DNA of 64,000 nt, from contig JAMPIV010012429.1 in NCBI GenBank assembly GCA_024509875.1, positions 328,001-392,000 on the forward strand, given 5' to 3'. Source of the stretch: Oreohelix idahoensis. Taxonomy: Eukaryota > Mollusca > Gastropoda > Stylommatophora > Oreohelicidae. The position numbers and the translations under genes were made by a program. Shown in pieces: positions 1-12,577 of this stretch (positions within the stretch are counted from its first letter, which is position 1; the number at the start of each line of letters is the position of its first letter). The notes under the pieces are model-generated. The model made no database searches. It saw only the letters and a list, made by a program, of their open reading frames with translations, and was not told the origin of the DNA.

Positions 1-1324
1 CCTCTCCGGTCTCACTACCTCTGACTCACTTGTTACTCCCATGCTGCCTCTTCTCACTATCCAATGCAAACAGAAACTCCAGTGTTTTAAAATGTTTTTC
101 TCTTCCCTGCTACAAACCAGACTTCAGCCAGCAGTTATTCCCCGTGTACCTCTGTTTATAATTTCTGCTCCAGGATTCTATAAACCATGAGTGTTTTATT
201 CCCCTTTCAACTCTCTTTCTTTCAGCTATAAATTCTAACCCACATTTCCTCACCCTCAGTTATTTTGACCCTCCCACCAAACTTTCCCTTCGCGCACCTG
301 CAATCAATTTTCGCCAATTTTTACTTGTTTGCTCGTGAATCTAACCATATCACGTTCGTCTTCAACTATTGGTTATTTTGATTCATTCATTTAATATTTC
401 GATTTTGTTTTCCAAAAGCTAACGCTAATTTAATTTAATTTTTTTTTCGCAGTTTTTCAGTTAAGATTTATTTTTGAGGCATTTTTACACCATCTGACTT
501 CACAGATGTAGCGAGACCCCGCTGAGGGCAAAATTGTGTTAAGCTAACGAAATAACGCAGTTAGATGATGACTTGGATTAAAGTGAGGAAACAGATATTA
601 AGATGGTAAGTAAGGAAACAATTTCTGCCGTGAATCTTTCGAAGTCGATGGGGACAAATAATATCCAGCGCAGAAATTGCATTACGACCTGGCATTATCG
701 GTGATCAAATCAAAGAGGAAATAATGTATGAACGAGACATGTGTTGGAACGTAAACTTGTAGAGAAATAGATATCCTAATCTGAGATGGAACAGTGCTAG
801 AATCATAAACATATATATCCTCATATGAAACAGACGGTATTAGGGACATCGATATAGATAGATTTATCTGAATAGATGAGAAATATAGATTTAAAAACAG
901 ATATCCTCATCTATCGCGGGTTGTCTCCCTTCATCTGTCGTAGTGGTCCACGAATGGCAGACAGTTCGAGTAAAAGGATGACTACTAAAGGTAGCAATTT
1001 TCACTGAAGATTACTCTTGGCAGTGATATAAATAGAAGGGTTATACTCCTATTTGAGGGAGTCTTACAGGGATATTAGGATGGCAATTACAAAAACTGAG
1101 TTCTCTCGGTTCTTATAAGTTTGATATCCCCCGTGGTATGTGTCACGATGTAACACGTGACTCGTATTTATTCAGTCCATAGCCGAAGATAACTCAGCAT
1201 AGTATTATTAATATGTTAATTTATTTAGCTATGTATGTATGTATGTATTTTAAAACCAAAAGAGAGTCATACGGGTGCAGATATCAACTTCTAATCAGTC
1301 AAGTTATCAAGTCAAACTAAAATA
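1..1324. other. No gene recognised; unique-looking AT-rich DNA
   Basis: I see no long open frame, RNA gene or recognisable transposon here. The stretch is AT-rich non-coding DNA with a short GTAT-type simple repeat near 1,231-1,247. A degenerate host intron or old repeat cannot be excluded. Confidence 0.5.
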
Positions 1325-2948
<1,624 letters not shown>

Positions 2949-2958
2949 GTCATCATCA

Positions 2959-4281
2959 TCATCTCAGCCCGTAACCCGTCATGGGTCGTAGGGGTGCCAT
3001 GGTGGAAGCATCAGCAGACAGGGTCCTCCACTGCTCTCTATCCTCAGCAATGCGTACAAGTGTGGAAAAACCGTGTCCTGCCCATTCTTTGATGTTATCA
3101 GCCCAGGATTTTCTCTGCCTTCCTCTTCTCCGTTTACCTTCGACTGTTCCCTGAAGGATCGTTTTCGAAAGGGAGTCATGACGAGTTACATGCCCAAACC
3201 AGGCAAGCTTTCGATGTTTCACTATTGACAAAAGTGGTTCTTGGTGGCCTGCATAGGTGTTTATCTTCTCTCTAACATAGACATTTGTTTTGTGCTCTTT
3301 ATAGCAAATGCGCAAAATTCTTCTATAACATTTATGCTCGAAAGCCTGAATCCTTCGCTCCGTATCTGCAGTGAGTGTCCAGCTCTCACACCCATACAAG
3401 AGAATAGATAATACAAGTGATTTGTATAATTTGATCTTCACAGGAAAACTGATGTTACTTTTCCAGATCACATTCAACTTTGTCATGGCAGCTGAGGCCA
3501 TCTCAAGTCTTGTCTTGATTTCTTTACTTGATCTTCCATCACTACATATAGTGGACCCGAGATATTTAAAGGTGTTAACTTCTTCTAACGTTTGCCCATT
3601 TAACGTAATGTTGGTCGGAACATGTTTCTTATGGCTATTCACCAATATCTTGCTTTTTTCTATATTAATTTCCATCCCATACGTTCTTGTTACTTTCTCC
3701 AGTCTAGAGGTAAGGTTTTGAAGTTCTGATTCTGATCCAGCTATCAGATCAATATCATCAGCAAAACGTAGGTTGCACAGAGGTCGGCCTCCAATCGATA
3801 TGGTTGATTTATAATCGTAGAGAGCCTCCTGCATAATATGTTCTAGATAAATATTAAAGAGCACTGGGGACAGGATACATCCCTGCCGAACTCCTACAGT
3901 TGTTTTGAAAAATTCTCCAATATCGTTGCTTGCAAAAACAGCACTGCTTGCGTCCTTGTATAGTGCTTCAATGATATCTATGATGTTGGTATCAAAATTG
4001 AATTTTCTCATTACTTGCCATAAGCCTTCATGCCAGACTCGATCGAAGGCTTTTGTGAAATCGATGAAGTTATGGTATAAATCGTGTTGATGTTGGAGAT
4101 GTTTTTCGATAAGTACTCTAATATTGAAGATTTGTTCTGAGGTACTTCTTTTTGGTCTAAAGCCAGCCTGTTCCTCTGACAAGATTTCTTCTGATTTCTG
4201 TTTTATTCTGTTCAAAAGTATCCTGAACATCACTTTACTTGGATGACTAATAAGGCTAATGGTTCTGTAGTTCTTGCACAT
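2959..4281 (-). pseudogene. LINE1 reverse transcriptase and C-terminal part
   Basis: A 440-codon frame carrying the RT palm and thumb. Visible landmarks are the finger segment with CGF-type residues (AGFRPKRSTSEQ), motif A (FIDFTKAFDRV), motif B (GVRQGCILSP) and motif C FADD at 3,754-3,765, so the catalytic aspartates are present. The C-terminal part has the usual LLYGCESWTL segment and a basic RRRGRQRKSW stretch. The frame opens downstream of the true RT start, because the N-terminal RT residues are in another frame from about 4,330 upward. The gene product would copy LINE RNA at a nicked target. This copy cannot be expressed as one protein. Confidence 0.88.
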
Positions 4282-5287
4282 TTTTAGATTTCCTTTCTTT
4301 GGAAGCGGTATTACTAATGACTGCGTCCATTCTTTTGGCCATTTTTTTTGTACTCCATATCTTCTGGCAAATTGTTGTCATGATTTTTACTATATCTGGT
4401 CCTCCATATTTCAAGAGCTCTGCTGGGATATTATCCACACCCGGTGACTTCCCTCCTTTCATCGAACATATAGCCTCTTCCACTTCTTCCCGTAATATTG
4501 CTGCATTTCCGAGTTCCCTGTTTTCGCACTTAATGTTGTTTAATATGCCTAAGTCAGTGTCAAGTTTACAGTTATATAATTCTTTACAATATTCTGTCCA
4601 CCTTCTCATTACAGCTGTTTTTTCATTGAGCAGAGCCCCATTGCTATCTTCTATGACAGTTACCCTGGGCTGTTGGGGTTTTGATAGTTTTCTTAATGTG
4701 TCAAAAGCTGCCTTGCTGTTACCATTTATTAGCCCCGTATTAATGGACTCACATTGATCAGCTACCCATTTTTCTTTGGCCTGTTTCATTTTCTTCCTAA
4801 TATTTTTATTCACCATACTGTATTGCCATGCTGCTTCAGGAACCTCTTTCTTAACCTTTTTCATTTCCCGCCGTGTATCACATAACTTCAGAATGTCATC
4901 TGTAACCCATGGTTTGTTTATTTTCTTTCTTTTACCAAGTATTTCTGTTGCTGATTCAATGAGCACGTCTTTCATGTTCTCTGTGATTGAGTTGATATCA
5001 TCCTCCAAAAAATTGAGAGCTGCGAATTTTCCTCCAACAGTTGCCTCAAAGATTCCCGCGATTTCTGGATCTTTCAGTTTGTCTAAATTGAATCTTAACT
5101 GAGAACATCTGTTTTGATTATAGTTCTTTTTAAGTTTAAGCTTGAGCGTCATCAATACCATGTCGTGATCACTACTAATGTCGGCGCCAGGAAAAGTCCT
5201 AGTCTTGGCTTTATTAATACTAGACTTGAATCTTTTGGATACAAGAATAAAATCAATTTGGCCATGTATCTCAGTGCAAAATTTCAA
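4256..5287 (-). pseudogene. LINE1 endonuclease C-terminus, linker and RT N-terminus
   Basis: The 343-codon frame starts within the endonuclease. IDFILVSKRF and the SDHD motif, the last endonuclease active-site box, lie near its N-terminus. A lysine-rich linker follows, then the RT entry motif (GGKSPGVDNIPAELLKYGG). The frame leaves the RT reading frame at a run of eight T (minus-strand A) near 4,341-4,349, and its last 30 or so residues are out-of-frame noise. Such a homopolymer frameshift may be mutation or sequencing error. The earlier catalytic boxes of the endonuclease are absent. Confidence 0.82.
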
Positions 5288-5290
5288 ACA

Positions 5291-5698
5291 TTACTTTTCT
5301 GAAAATGGCTTGTAAACATCCGATTGCCGGGCAGGCGAACTTACAGACATATCGGTAACCTCAATTTTGTTAAAGTAATGTCTTATTTGTTGCTTGAGCA
5401 CACACAAAATCCGTTTCTTTACAACCTTGGCGGAGACGCACCAGTGCCTTATCAGTGATAATCTCAGCGAAGCTGGGCCTCGCCTAGCAAATACCCTGGG
5501 GCGACTAGTGTTAATCTGTGTACTGATATTGGCAGCGCCTGCGATTAACCAACTTGGTTGTTGATAATTTTCTCTCAGCCGCAAACAGAAAGAACAGGGT
5601 GCGACTCGGAAACGAAATCGAAATGAGATCAGTTCAAAAATATAACTGATACTACCGTAGTGAAAGAGAGATCGGAAAGACGACGCACCAAAATTCAT
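5291..5698 (-). other. Open frame upstream of LINE1, possible LINE 5' leader
   Basis: A 135-codon frame ends directly upstream of the truncated LINE1 coding region. It has no motif that I recognise. It may be the 5' leader and first codons of the same LINE, joined to the interior by a deletion, or unrelated flanking DNA. Position is the only evidence. Confidence 0.25.
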
Positions 5699-7370
5699 CT
5701 TGTGACAGGTGTCCAGAGATGAGTACTCTTAACTATTACCAGAAACTCTTCGTGAAGGGTTTGTATCCAGACGCTTTTTTGCACAGTATGGCAGATAGTA
5801 GGTACTGCAGCTGTTATGGTAAGTCTTCCCATGTGAGCTCATGATAATTGCTAATTTACAACTCCTAGCTTTAACACGTGAGAAAAATTTCCTCGGACCT
5901 GTGACTCAAAGAAGTTTTATATTTTTAATTTTACAAGTTACCTTTTAATATAAAGCACGTCCTATAATGAAATCTTTATTATCTCTTATCATGGCGTCTT
6001 CCTCTCTGAGTGGTGAGAATTTTAATCAATGACGAATCTTCAAACACTCAAATCTTATAGTTAGAAATTTCGCCTCCATGAAATTTAATTTCACTTAGTT
6101 TATTCTGTTTAAATCAATCACAGTTTCGGTTAGCTTATTTTTGTTTTTCATTTTAAACCAATCACATTGTAAGGCGTTTTATTAGTTAATTTCACCTACA
6201 CATTTAAAACAAATTTAGGATGGGTCGTTGTGATAAAGTGTTCCTAGGCTTTATTGCCCTGTACCGTTTTCATCATCATCTTATTTTATTTCTCTCCTGG
6301 TTTTGCTCTTTTATCATTTTGAAGTAATCTTTATTAATCGCAGAAATTACCTAAGTGTAAATTTAATCCCAGCTTTGCTATTTCCCAAACCTTACATTAT
6401 CTTTTGGAACACACCTGGCTCGGTAGATATCATTGTTAGCGGTAGCGACGTCCACACGGGGAATTAGAAAGAATTCTTTTGATTCTTTAATCCTGCTTAA
6501 ACAAAGCGGGCGTCACCACAGTGGGACTTAATAGCACGCCCGCCAGAGCGATCGGAAACAAATAACTTATTAGAAAACACTATCTAATGGAAAATATTTG
6601 CCTTCTCTTCTTCCTGTCCTTATCTCGAAAAGGTCTTTTTCTTTCTTAACAAGCCAATTTCTGGAGACCTTCTTGACAACATTCCATAGGCCATCCCCAT
6701 AGGCAACTACTGTTAACGTTGCACACAATACAAAACGATACGACAGTCGTTCTTCTAAAAAGATAAGTTTTGCAAATTATTGACATCGCCGGATATAATC
6801 ACGTGATATGACTTGTACTAGATTCCCAATATTGTCATAATCAGGACAGGCATAGGACTGACAATTTTCGCTGTACATTCCCTTAAGAATCAACACAAGT
6901 TATCTTTAAGCGACCAGATTCAACACAAGTTATCTTTAAGCGACCATCTTTTCATAATTCGACAACATTTATTGTTTCATTTACCAGGCTAGACGGAAGA
7001 AATTGTGTAATCCTAATGTGGTGTCAGACAACTTAACTCGTTATAACAATGCACCAGTCTAACGTCTGGGTTTATCTAGACAAACACGCCCGGCTAGTTT
7101 CAAGCAACCATGTTTATGATCTATTGTACTCGCCTTGCTGCAGACTTTTTACAATTAACAAGATAACCATGCTAAGCGCGACTTAAGCTATGAAACAGAG
7201 TTATCTGAGAGGTGTGCACCTTGACTATAAGATCACTTTGATTAAATATTGCATAGGGAAAAATAGCATATGGTGGGCAGAAAAAAATGAATCGGATGAA
7301 TGACGTAATGTCACAGCATCTGAAATAGACATTTATAACACATAAGGAAGGGAAAGCCGATGATGCCTAG
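5699..7370. other. No gene recognised; small tandem duplication
   Basis: No coding or transposon signal. A unit of about 28-30 bp containing CAACACAAGTTATCTTTAAG is duplicated in tandem at about 6,889-6,946. Confidence 0.5.
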
Positions 7371-7375
7371 ATGGC

Positions 7376-7456
7376 AGGGAGGATAGTGTGATTCGCTTGC
7401 ATAGCTAGGCGGGGTTGTCACACGGAAGGTCCTGGGTTCGAGTCCTGGGTAAGCCA
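7376..7456 (+). repeat. tRNA-Asp-like pseudogene or SINE head
   Basis: The segment has a B-box (GGTTCGAGTCC at about 7,433) and an upstream GTGTGATTCG that resembles an A-box. A GTCAC stretch stands where tRNA-Asp has its GUC anticodon. The T arm pairs only with wobbles and the acceptor stem is not convincing. It is more likely a tRNA-derived SINE head or tRNA pseudogene than a working tRNA. Confidence 0.45.
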
Positions 7457-7909
7457 CTCACGTCTGTTGTTTTTCTGTTGTCTAATGTTCTACTTCTTTA
7501 TTTCTTACGAGTGCCTGAAAACATACCTTTATGTTTCTCTAATATTTATCATCTGAAATAAACCAGTGCGAGAGACTTAACAATAGATTTTCTCATCATA
7601 GACAGAAGAGTGCTAAAGACGAATGCATTCGTTCAACAGAGATGCTCCATCGTGCACAAACCCTCAATAAAGGACAATCGTCCGTGTGCATCCAAAGCAT
7701 CTCTTAACAAGTGTGCATGTGACACTGAGGAAAGGATTCTCAAATCCGCGTTTGGGGTGTTCGGCATAAGAGGAACAGAGAAAGGACATAATCCCGTCAG
7801 TTCAGGGCAAGTTCTATGGACATGGCATCAACAATGAAGTTGATCACTGACTATTTCTAGCAAATTTAGAGTGGTGTCTGTGAGTATCTGTAGAAGTAGA
7901 AGACGTAGA
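7457..7909. other. No gene recognised
   Basis: A 75-codon frame at 7,610-7,837 has no recognisable motif, and nothing else stands out. Confidence 0.4.
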
Positions 7910-8400
7910 TGAAGTAGAGGAGCAAGAAGAAGAAGATGATGAAAATAACGATGAAAAATTAAGAAATTAAAATTGAAAAAAGAAGAAGAAGAAGGAGAAC
8001 AAGAAAAAGAGGAAGTAGAAGAAGGAAGAGAAGAAGGAGAAAAGGAAGAAAGAGAAGTAGGAGGAGGAGATGAAGGAGAAGGAGGAAGAGAAGAAGGAGG
8101 AGGAGATGAAGGAGGAGATGAAGGAGAAGGAGGAAGAGAAGAAGGAGGAGATGAAGGAGGAGATGAAGGAGAAGGAGGAGGAGAAAAGAAGTTTAATGAG
8201 GAAGAGAAGGAGGAGGAGAACCAGGAGGAGAACAAGGAGAAGAAGGAGGAGAAAAGTACATGGAGAAGAGGCAGAAGGAGAAGACGAAGAAGAAAAAGGA
8301 GAAGAGGAAGAAGGATGATCAGGAGGAGAGAAAGGATGAGAAAAAGAAGAATAAGCCGACGAATAAAAAGATGAAGAAGCAGCAGAAGAACAAGACGTGA
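7910..8400 (+). repeat. Purine-rich GAA/GGA low-complexity tract
   Basis: About 490 bp of nearly pure purine on the plus strand, built from GAAGGA, GAGGAA and GGAGAT variants. The sub-unit GGAGATGAAGGAGAAGGA recurs around 8,060-8,180. It yields long Glu/Lys/Gly-rich frames in several phases and Leu/Ser/Pro-rich frames on the other strand, which are composition artefacts. Such tracts can form triplex DNA; that is a general property and is not shown here. Confidence 0.9.
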
Positions 8401-8478
8401 ATTAGGGATCTTGAGACATACATGACAGGATAAAGAAGTCATAGAAACACCTTGAATGGATGGCAGGAGACATGCAGG

Positions 8479-8917
8479 CTGAAGTGTGAACTTGTTGAAC
8501 TATACTCAATAGTGAAGCTGAAGTGTGAACTTGTTGAACTATACTCAATAGTGAAGCTGAAGTGTGAACTTGTTGAACTATACTCAATAGTGAAGCTGAA
8601 GTGTGAACTTGTTGAACTATACTCAATAGTGAAGCTGAAGTGTGAACTTGTTGAACTATACTCAATAGTAAAGCTGAAGTGTGAACTTGTTGAACTATAC
8701 TCAATAGTAAAGCTGAAGTGTGAACTTGTTGAACTATACTCAGTAGTAAAGCTGAAGTGTGAACTTGTTGAACTATACTCAGTAGTAAAGCTGAAGTGTG
8801 AACTTGTTGAACTATACTCAATAGTAAAGCTGAAGTGTGAACTTGTTGAACTATACGCAATAGGAAAGCTGAAGTGTGAACTTGTTGAACTATACTCAAT
8901 AGTAAAGCTGAAGTGTG
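8479..8917 (+). repeat. 39-bp minisatellite, 11 full copies plus a partial
   Basis: A 39-bp unit, CTGAAGTGTGAACTTGTTGA and onward, repeats head to tail. The 39-bp period keeps the frame, so both strands stay open: plus-strand units read LKCELVELYSIVK and minus-strand units read HTSALLLSIVQQV. Copies differ at a few sites, such as AGTGAA versus AGTAAA and one CGCAATAGG. The array lies directly upstream of the leader of the next LINE. I see no sign that it is a real protein gene. Confidence 0.95.
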
Positions 8918-9248
8918 ATGGCCCGGAGAAAGCCGACCCACCAGTAGAACCGGAAGTGAGAAGAAGACATTGGTAACATTGGTAACATTGGCAACAGAAA
9001 GGACAAACTCTTAAAAAAGAACCAACCTATTGTAATACAGTGCGGTCTCATGGGTAAGAGATATACAGGACAACGCCAATTAAAAAAAATAAAATACCCA
9101 CACACACGGAGAAGAAAACTGGTAACATAAATGAAAGGCATAAAGAAGACGTCCACCCGTGTGTTACTGGGGCCCGAAAGGGGAGCAAAGAATAGTAACA
9201 CTGTTCCCTGCCATGCATGTCGTAGAAAGCGACTAAGGAGGGTTGGGC

Positions 9249-10460
9249 ATGGGGCTGGTTACCCTATCCTGTAAAAAATTTAAACCACAAAAAACTTCAA
9301 CAAACATGGACAAGTCAATTAAAGAAAATAAAACACAGCCATCCAAGACAGGGGAAGGTCCTCTCGCAGGGAGGCGTATGATGCAACACAGAGAAAACCG
9401 AAAGAAGTCTGTGTTGCTGACTAACCTTCTTTCATCTAGGAGAACTTCCAGATTTGGCACCTGGAATGTTCGGACATTAAACGAACAAGGAAAAGTGGCA
9501 CAAGTAGCAGCAGAAATGAGGGAATATAAAATCGAGGTTCTGGGACTGTGTGAAACAAAGTGGAAGGGGGTAGACAGGAAGAAACTCATCACAGGTGAAT
9601 TAGTGCTGTCCTCGGGACATGAAGACGAAAGTTCATACCACAGTGAAGGGGTAGCTCTTATGTTATCTAAAGAAGCACAGAAAGCACTCATTGAATGGGA
9701 CGCCGTTGGACCCAGAATAATAACAGCTACTTTTAAAACAGCTAAAAAGAAAATAAATGTAAACGTCATCCAATGTTATGCACCAACTAATGACAAAGAA
9801 GAGTCTGTGAAAGAAGCATTTTATACTAGACTACAGGAAATTATGGAAAAAGTAAAAAGAAGAAACATCACAATTTTGATGGGTGATATGAATGCAAAGA
9901 TAGGTACAATCAACACCGGCTTTGAAGAAGTCATGGGAAAACAGAGGCTGGGAATAATGAATGAAAATGGGGAACTATTTTCAAACTTCTGTGCTTCAAA
10001 TTAACTAGGAAGCATATTTCCACATAAGAGAATACACAAGGCAACATGGATATCACCAGACCATAGAACAGAAAATCAGATTGATCATATATGCATAAAC
10101 AAGAAGTTTAGATCATCATCGCAGGATGTAAAGGTATATAGAGGAGCAGATGTGGCATCAGATCACCACCTTCTGATAGCCAAAGTAAAAATGAAACTCA
10201 AGAGATATGCAACAATGCAAAATTATAGACAACAATTTAATGTAGGACATCTAAGAAATCAAGAAACAAGAGTCACAATATCCAACAAATTCCAAGTGCT
10301 CCAACAGCTGGAAGATGTAGAGAATACAGAAGACTATTGGCAGCAAATCAAAACGGTATGGAATGAGACATATGAAGAAATACTGGTGAAAAGGGAACGA
10401 CAACAAAAAGCATGGGTAACAACAGAATCCATTAATAAGATAAAAGACACAAAAAACTAG
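9249..10460 (+). pseudogene. LINE2 endonuclease and linker, with in-frame stop
   Basis: The frame begins near the ATG at 9,249, and a second candidate ATG is at 9,306. Endonuclease boxes appear in order: GTWNVRTLNEQGK, GLCETKW, IQCYAPTND and ILMGDMNAKIG. After a TAA stop at 10,002-10,004 come FPHKRIHKATW, NQIDHICI and the SDHH box. The region after the stop is in the same phase, so this is a nonsense mutation and not a frameshift. A second in-frame stop (TAG, 10,458-10,460) closes the segment within the basic linker. The intact enzyme would nick target DNA to prime reverse transcription. Confidence 0.87.
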
Positions 10461-11003
10461 AAAGCAGAATTAAACACAAGCAAAACCAGAAGTTCCAATG
10501 CCAAGGCTCAAGAAGTGTACACAGAAGCAAACAAAGAAATAAAAAGAAGTATCAAAAGAGACAAGAAGAAGTATATTGAGGAGTTGGCGAGAGAGGCAGA
10601 AGATGCTGCAGCCAAAGGAAATATGAGAGAACTGTATAACAGCACAAAGAAGCTGACAGGGAAATACAAGCAAACAAGTTGCCTCATAAAAGACAAGAAT
10701 GGAAAACTGCTCAGCAATATACAAGAGCAAATGAAGAGGTGGACAGAATATTTTGAGGACCTTCTCAATAGACCAGCTCCACAAAACCCCCCGGACATCC
10801 AGCCAGCAGAAGAAGGGCTACAAATTAACGGTGAAAGACCAACGATGGAAGAAATAAAGAATGCCATAAAGCTTCTAAGAGATGGAAAAGCGTCTGGACC
10901 TGATGGCATTCCAGCAGAGGCCATAAAAGCAGATATCGACACGGCTACAAAGATGTTATATAAATTCTTCATGAAGGACAGCTTACAGAACCATTTGGGA
11001 TAA
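10461..11003 (+). pseudogene. LINE2 linker and RT N-terminus, ends at a deletion
   Basis: This continues the same reading frame after the TAG at 10,458. It is rich in Lys and Glu, then gives LSNIQEQMKRWTEYFEDLLN and the RT entry motif LLRDGKASGPDGIPAEAIKA. Just after TATKMLYKFF, near 10,968, the sequence jumps to a segment that should lie well further on (reading EPFGIRTGVRQG in the next frame). The deletion removes RT motifs including the AFD box of motif A, so one catalytic aspartate is missing. The copy cannot be active. Confidence 0.85.
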
Positions 11004-11557
11004 GAACAGGAGTGCGACAGGGATGCCTCTTGTCTCCATTTCTTTTCTTACTAGCAATAGACTGGGTTATGAGAACATCAACAACACATAACAGAAATGG
11101 AATCCAGTGGACTCTGACTAAGCAGTTGGATGATCTGGATTTTGCTGATGACTTGGCTCTTCTGTCCCATAACCGTAATCAGATGCAGGACAAATTGAAA
11201 ACACTCGATGAGAGGTCACAGCAATTGGGTCTGAAAATACACAGGGAAAAGACAAAGATAATTAGAATAAATGCAGGTAATGATAACAGGGTTGAACTTG
11301 AAGAAGCACCAATACAAGATGTAGAATCGTACACATATCTCGGCAGCAATATAGACAAAGTTGGAGGGACAGACAGTGATATCAAAATAAGAATACAAAA
11401 AGCAAGAGGAGCTTTCATTGCATTGGGAAATATATGGAGATCAAGAGAAATCGGATCCAACACGAAAATAAGAATCTTCAACTCAAATGTGATGTCAGTC
11501 CTATTGTATGGCTCTGAGACATGGAGAACAACAAAGACAACCTACAGACTTTCATAA
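10970..11557 (+). pseudogene. LINE2 RT motifs B and C onward
   Basis: After the deletion the frame carries motif B (TGVRQGCLLSPFLFLLAIDW) and motif C (DFADDLALLSHN). The thumb region with YLGSNIDKVGG and the conserved LLYGSETWRTTK follows. It stops at 11,555-11,557 because of a frameshift within the C-terminal region. Confidence 0.87.
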
Positions 11558-11922
11558 ATGGGTGCTTGAGTAGAATAGAGGGATTAAAATGGTATGACAA
11601 GGTTACCAACGTGGAACTGATGACAAGAACTAGATAAGTGCCAGTGGAACAAGAGATGAGAAGAAGACGATGGCGATGGATAGGACACACACTGAGGAAA
11701 CCTGTTGATAGCGTTACAAGGCAGTCATTGTTCTGGAACCCCCAGGGCAAGAGAGGCAGAGGTAGACCAAGAAGAACATGGAGAAGAGAGCTGGAAACAG
11801 AGAGGAAAATGATACAGAGAACGTAGAAGGAACTAGAGATGATGGCACGTGACAGGAGGACTTGGCATGTGTTTGTTGAAGGCCTATGCTCCTTTGGGAG
11901 TGGAGGGTTATGATGATGATAA
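11558..11922 (+). pseudogene. LINE2 C-terminal region and 3' tail
   Basis: Out of frame with the RT, this carries the LINE C-terminus. It reads VEQEMRRRRWRWIGHTLRKP, GKRGRGRPRRTWRRELET and WHVFVEGLCSFG, broken by a TAG at 11,824-11,826. It ends in a GATGAT-type tail. The same 3' segment occurs as fragments at about 48.8-49.4 kb and 51.7 kb, so this LINE family is repeated in the region. Confidence 0.83.
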
Positions 11923-12034
11923 AGACGATATTGAAAGACCTTGAAGGGATAGCACAGGGCAGGCGGGACCGACGTCTTTTATGTTGAGGACCTGTTCTAC
12001 ACGGGGAGCTGACGACGACGACAATGATGATAAT

Positions 12035-12185
12035 GATGTTGATGATGCTGTTGGGGATGATAATGCTGATGACGATATTGATGTTGATGATGCTGTTGGT
12101 GATGAAAATGCTGACGACGATAATGATGTTGATGATGCTGTTGGTGATGATAATGCTGATGACGATAATGATGTTGATGATGATA
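12035..12185 (+). repeat. 45-bp tandem repeat, three copies plus a partial
   Basis: Units start at 12,035, 12,080 and 12,125 (GATGTTGATGATGCTGTTGG and onward) and read DVDDAVGDDNADDDN-like in one frame. It lies about 100 bp after the GATGAT tail of LINE2 and may have grown from such a tail. It is more likely a simple-repeat product than a gene. Confidence 0.9.
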
Positions 12186-12488
12186 AGACGATAATGATTA
12201 TGATGACAGTTACTGTATGGCCTGTTTACATTACTTTATTTTTCCCATATGGAACTTCTTCATTTTGTTTAACATTGCCTAACGGTTTCCGTATATGTAA
12301 CAGCTGGTTTCTTAATATGGCCTGATGGTTCACATATGGAATAGCTGTTGTCCATATGTGACATAATTGTTTCTATATGGTGCCCACGGGTTTTGGTTTC
12401 TAAATGTGAGTGCGTGCTGGCGGGGCAGGCGTTGTTGTTGTTGTTGTTGTTAACATAAAAGTATAATTAAAATGTTATAAATGTTTTA
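12186..12488. other. No gene; scattered CATATG words and (GTT)n
   Basis: Several short CATATGGAA-like words occur between 12,246 and 12,380, with a GTT run at 12,432-12,450. No gene is seen. Confidence 0.4.
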
Positions 12489-12577
12489 AATTTGAGGTTA
12501 TATACACGAATCTCCGTAGAATCCATTCACCAACTACCAGGAGGTCCGTAGACCACTGTTAAAAAAAACCCTGCTCT
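12489..12577 (-). mobile_element. hAT-like terminal fragment
   Basis: Read on the minus strand, the sequence begins CAGGGTTTTTTTTAACAGTG and continues GGTCTACGGACCTCC. This resembles the CAGGG...GGTCCGYGGACC ends of hAT-type DNA transposons. CTCTAGAG beside it could be an 8-bp target copy. The opposite end was not found, so the assignment is tentative. Confidence 0.35.

Larger units (their letters stand above)
2949..5290 (-). mobile_element. 5'-truncated APE-type LINE (element LINE1)
   Basis: This is a non-LTR retrotransposon on the minus strand. From its 5' side it holds the C-terminal end of an apurinic-type endonuclease, a linker, a reverse transcriptase domain and a Cys/Arg-rich C-terminus. 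The 3' end, at the low coordinates, runs into a short GATGAT tail, a tail style used by RTE-like LINEs, though the clade is not resolved. Most of the endonuclease is missing, so the copy is 5'-truncated or internally deleted near 5,290. A frameshift splits the remaining coding region in two. No target duplication could be identified. Confidence 0.85.
8918..11925 (+). mobile_element. RTE-like LINE, decayed, internal RT deletion (element LINE2)
   Basis: A plus-strand non-LTR retrotransposon. A leader (about 8,918-9,248) ends in GTAGAAAGCGACTAAGGAGG-type sequence. It is followed by endonuclease, linker, RT and C-terminal parts, and then a short TATGATGATGATA tail at about 11,909-11,922. The tail and the WNVRTL, CYAPTND and GDMNAKIG endonuclease boxes point to an RTE-like clade. 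The copy has two in-frame stops, one internal deletion removing several RT motifs, and a frameshift. The exact 5' end is uncertain, because the 39-bp minisatellite directly precedes it. Confidence 0.85.

Noticed and set aside
3371..5302. Plus-strand frames opposite LINE1
   Set aside because: They are antisense shadows of the LINE1 coding strand. Similar shadows opposite the other LINEs, gypsy elements and the Tc1 transposase were left out for the same reason.
7828..8442. Long Leu/Ser/Pro-rich and Glu/Lys-rich frames
   Set aside because: They are the translations of a purine-rich low-complexity tract in several phases on both strands, and carry no motif.
8479..8917. CRISPR-like array
   Set aside because: The units are directly adjacent with no unique spacers, and the window is clearly from an animal genome.
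8402..8976. Repeat proteins on both strands from the 39-bp units
   Set aside because: The period is a multiple of three, so openness on both strands is automatic. No start context, signal or domain supports a gene.
11981..12325. Asp-rich frame at the 45-bp repeat
   Set aside because: It is simple-repeat translation just after a LINE tail, without a conserved domain.
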